Below, piece after piece: positions 6,196 through 6,211 of a stretch of 6,211 nucleotides of DNA. A program made the translations under genes and the position numbers. Source of the DNA: Planctomycetaceae bacterium (GTDB lineage: Bacteria > Planctomycetota > Planctomycetia > Pirellulales > UBA1268); the NCBI GenBank assembly GCA_947453875.1, contig CANGIH010000161.1, positions 1 to 6,211 of the forward strand. Direction: 5' to 3'. The notes beneath the pieces are model-generated. The model saw only the letters and a program-made list of their open reading frames with translations, was not told where the DNA came from and made no database searches. Numbering within the stretch: position 1 is the first letter of the stretch; each line of letters begins with the position of its first letter.

Positions 6196-6211
6196 TGGAT
6201 CACCCAGCCAT

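Noticed and set aside
6200..6211. ATG at the right edge on the minus strand as a start for the exported protein or a leader peptide
   Set aside because: The frame meets TGA after three codons (Met-Ala-Gly). This is too short to support as a gene.

Overview
The window looks like a piece of a planctomycete (Planctomycetota) chromosome, probably of the Pirellula/Rhodopirellula type. The base composition is high in G+C. On the minus strand it carries the arrangement typical of that phylum: a large secreted protein with PSCyt1 cytochrome-like, DUF1549 and DUF1553 domains, followed directly by a Tat-exported DUF1501 protein. The family assignments come from reading motifs in the translations; no database search was run.

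Layout. (1) 1-1170, plus strand: the C-terminal two thirds of a Snf2-family ATPase motor. It has motifs II to VI, but motif I (Walker A) would lie before base 1. Its unusual DEGH box and several flanking motifs resemble the Mot1/BTAF1 and ERCC6 branch of the Snf2 family. (2) 1171-1210: a 40-base convergent gap holding a perfect 6-bp hairpin. (3) 1211-2623, minus strand: a complete 470-aa DUF1501 protein. (4) 2613-6148, minus strand: one PSCyt1-DUF1549-LamG-like-DUF1553 gene of about 1,178 codons, split into two overlapping reading frames by an apparent single-base loss near 4091-4102, inside the LamG-like domain. (5) 6149-6211: 63 bases of upstream region with a small inverted repeat flanked by a 7-base direct repeat.

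The two minus-strand genes almost certainly form one transcription unit, read from about 6150 down to 1211. The stop of the first overlaps the start of the second by 11 bases, which suggests translational coupling. Both products carry export signals: a Sec-type signal on the first and a twin-arginine motif on the second. They are therefore expected to act together outside the cytoplasm. Such pairs are abundant in planctomycetes and are often linked by inference to breakdown of complex, commonly sulfated, polysaccharides, but no biochemical role is fixed by this sequence. The Snf2 gene runs towards them and is not part of the unit.

I see no tRNA, rRNA, CRISPR array, insertion sequence or other mobile element. 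The long open frames antisense to the real genes are by-products of high-GC coding sequence. I found no clearly new multi-gene system. The points most worth checking are the frameshift, the Mot1/ERCC6-like bacterial Snf2 motor with its missing N-terminus, and the LamG-like domain placed between DUF1549 and DUF1553.
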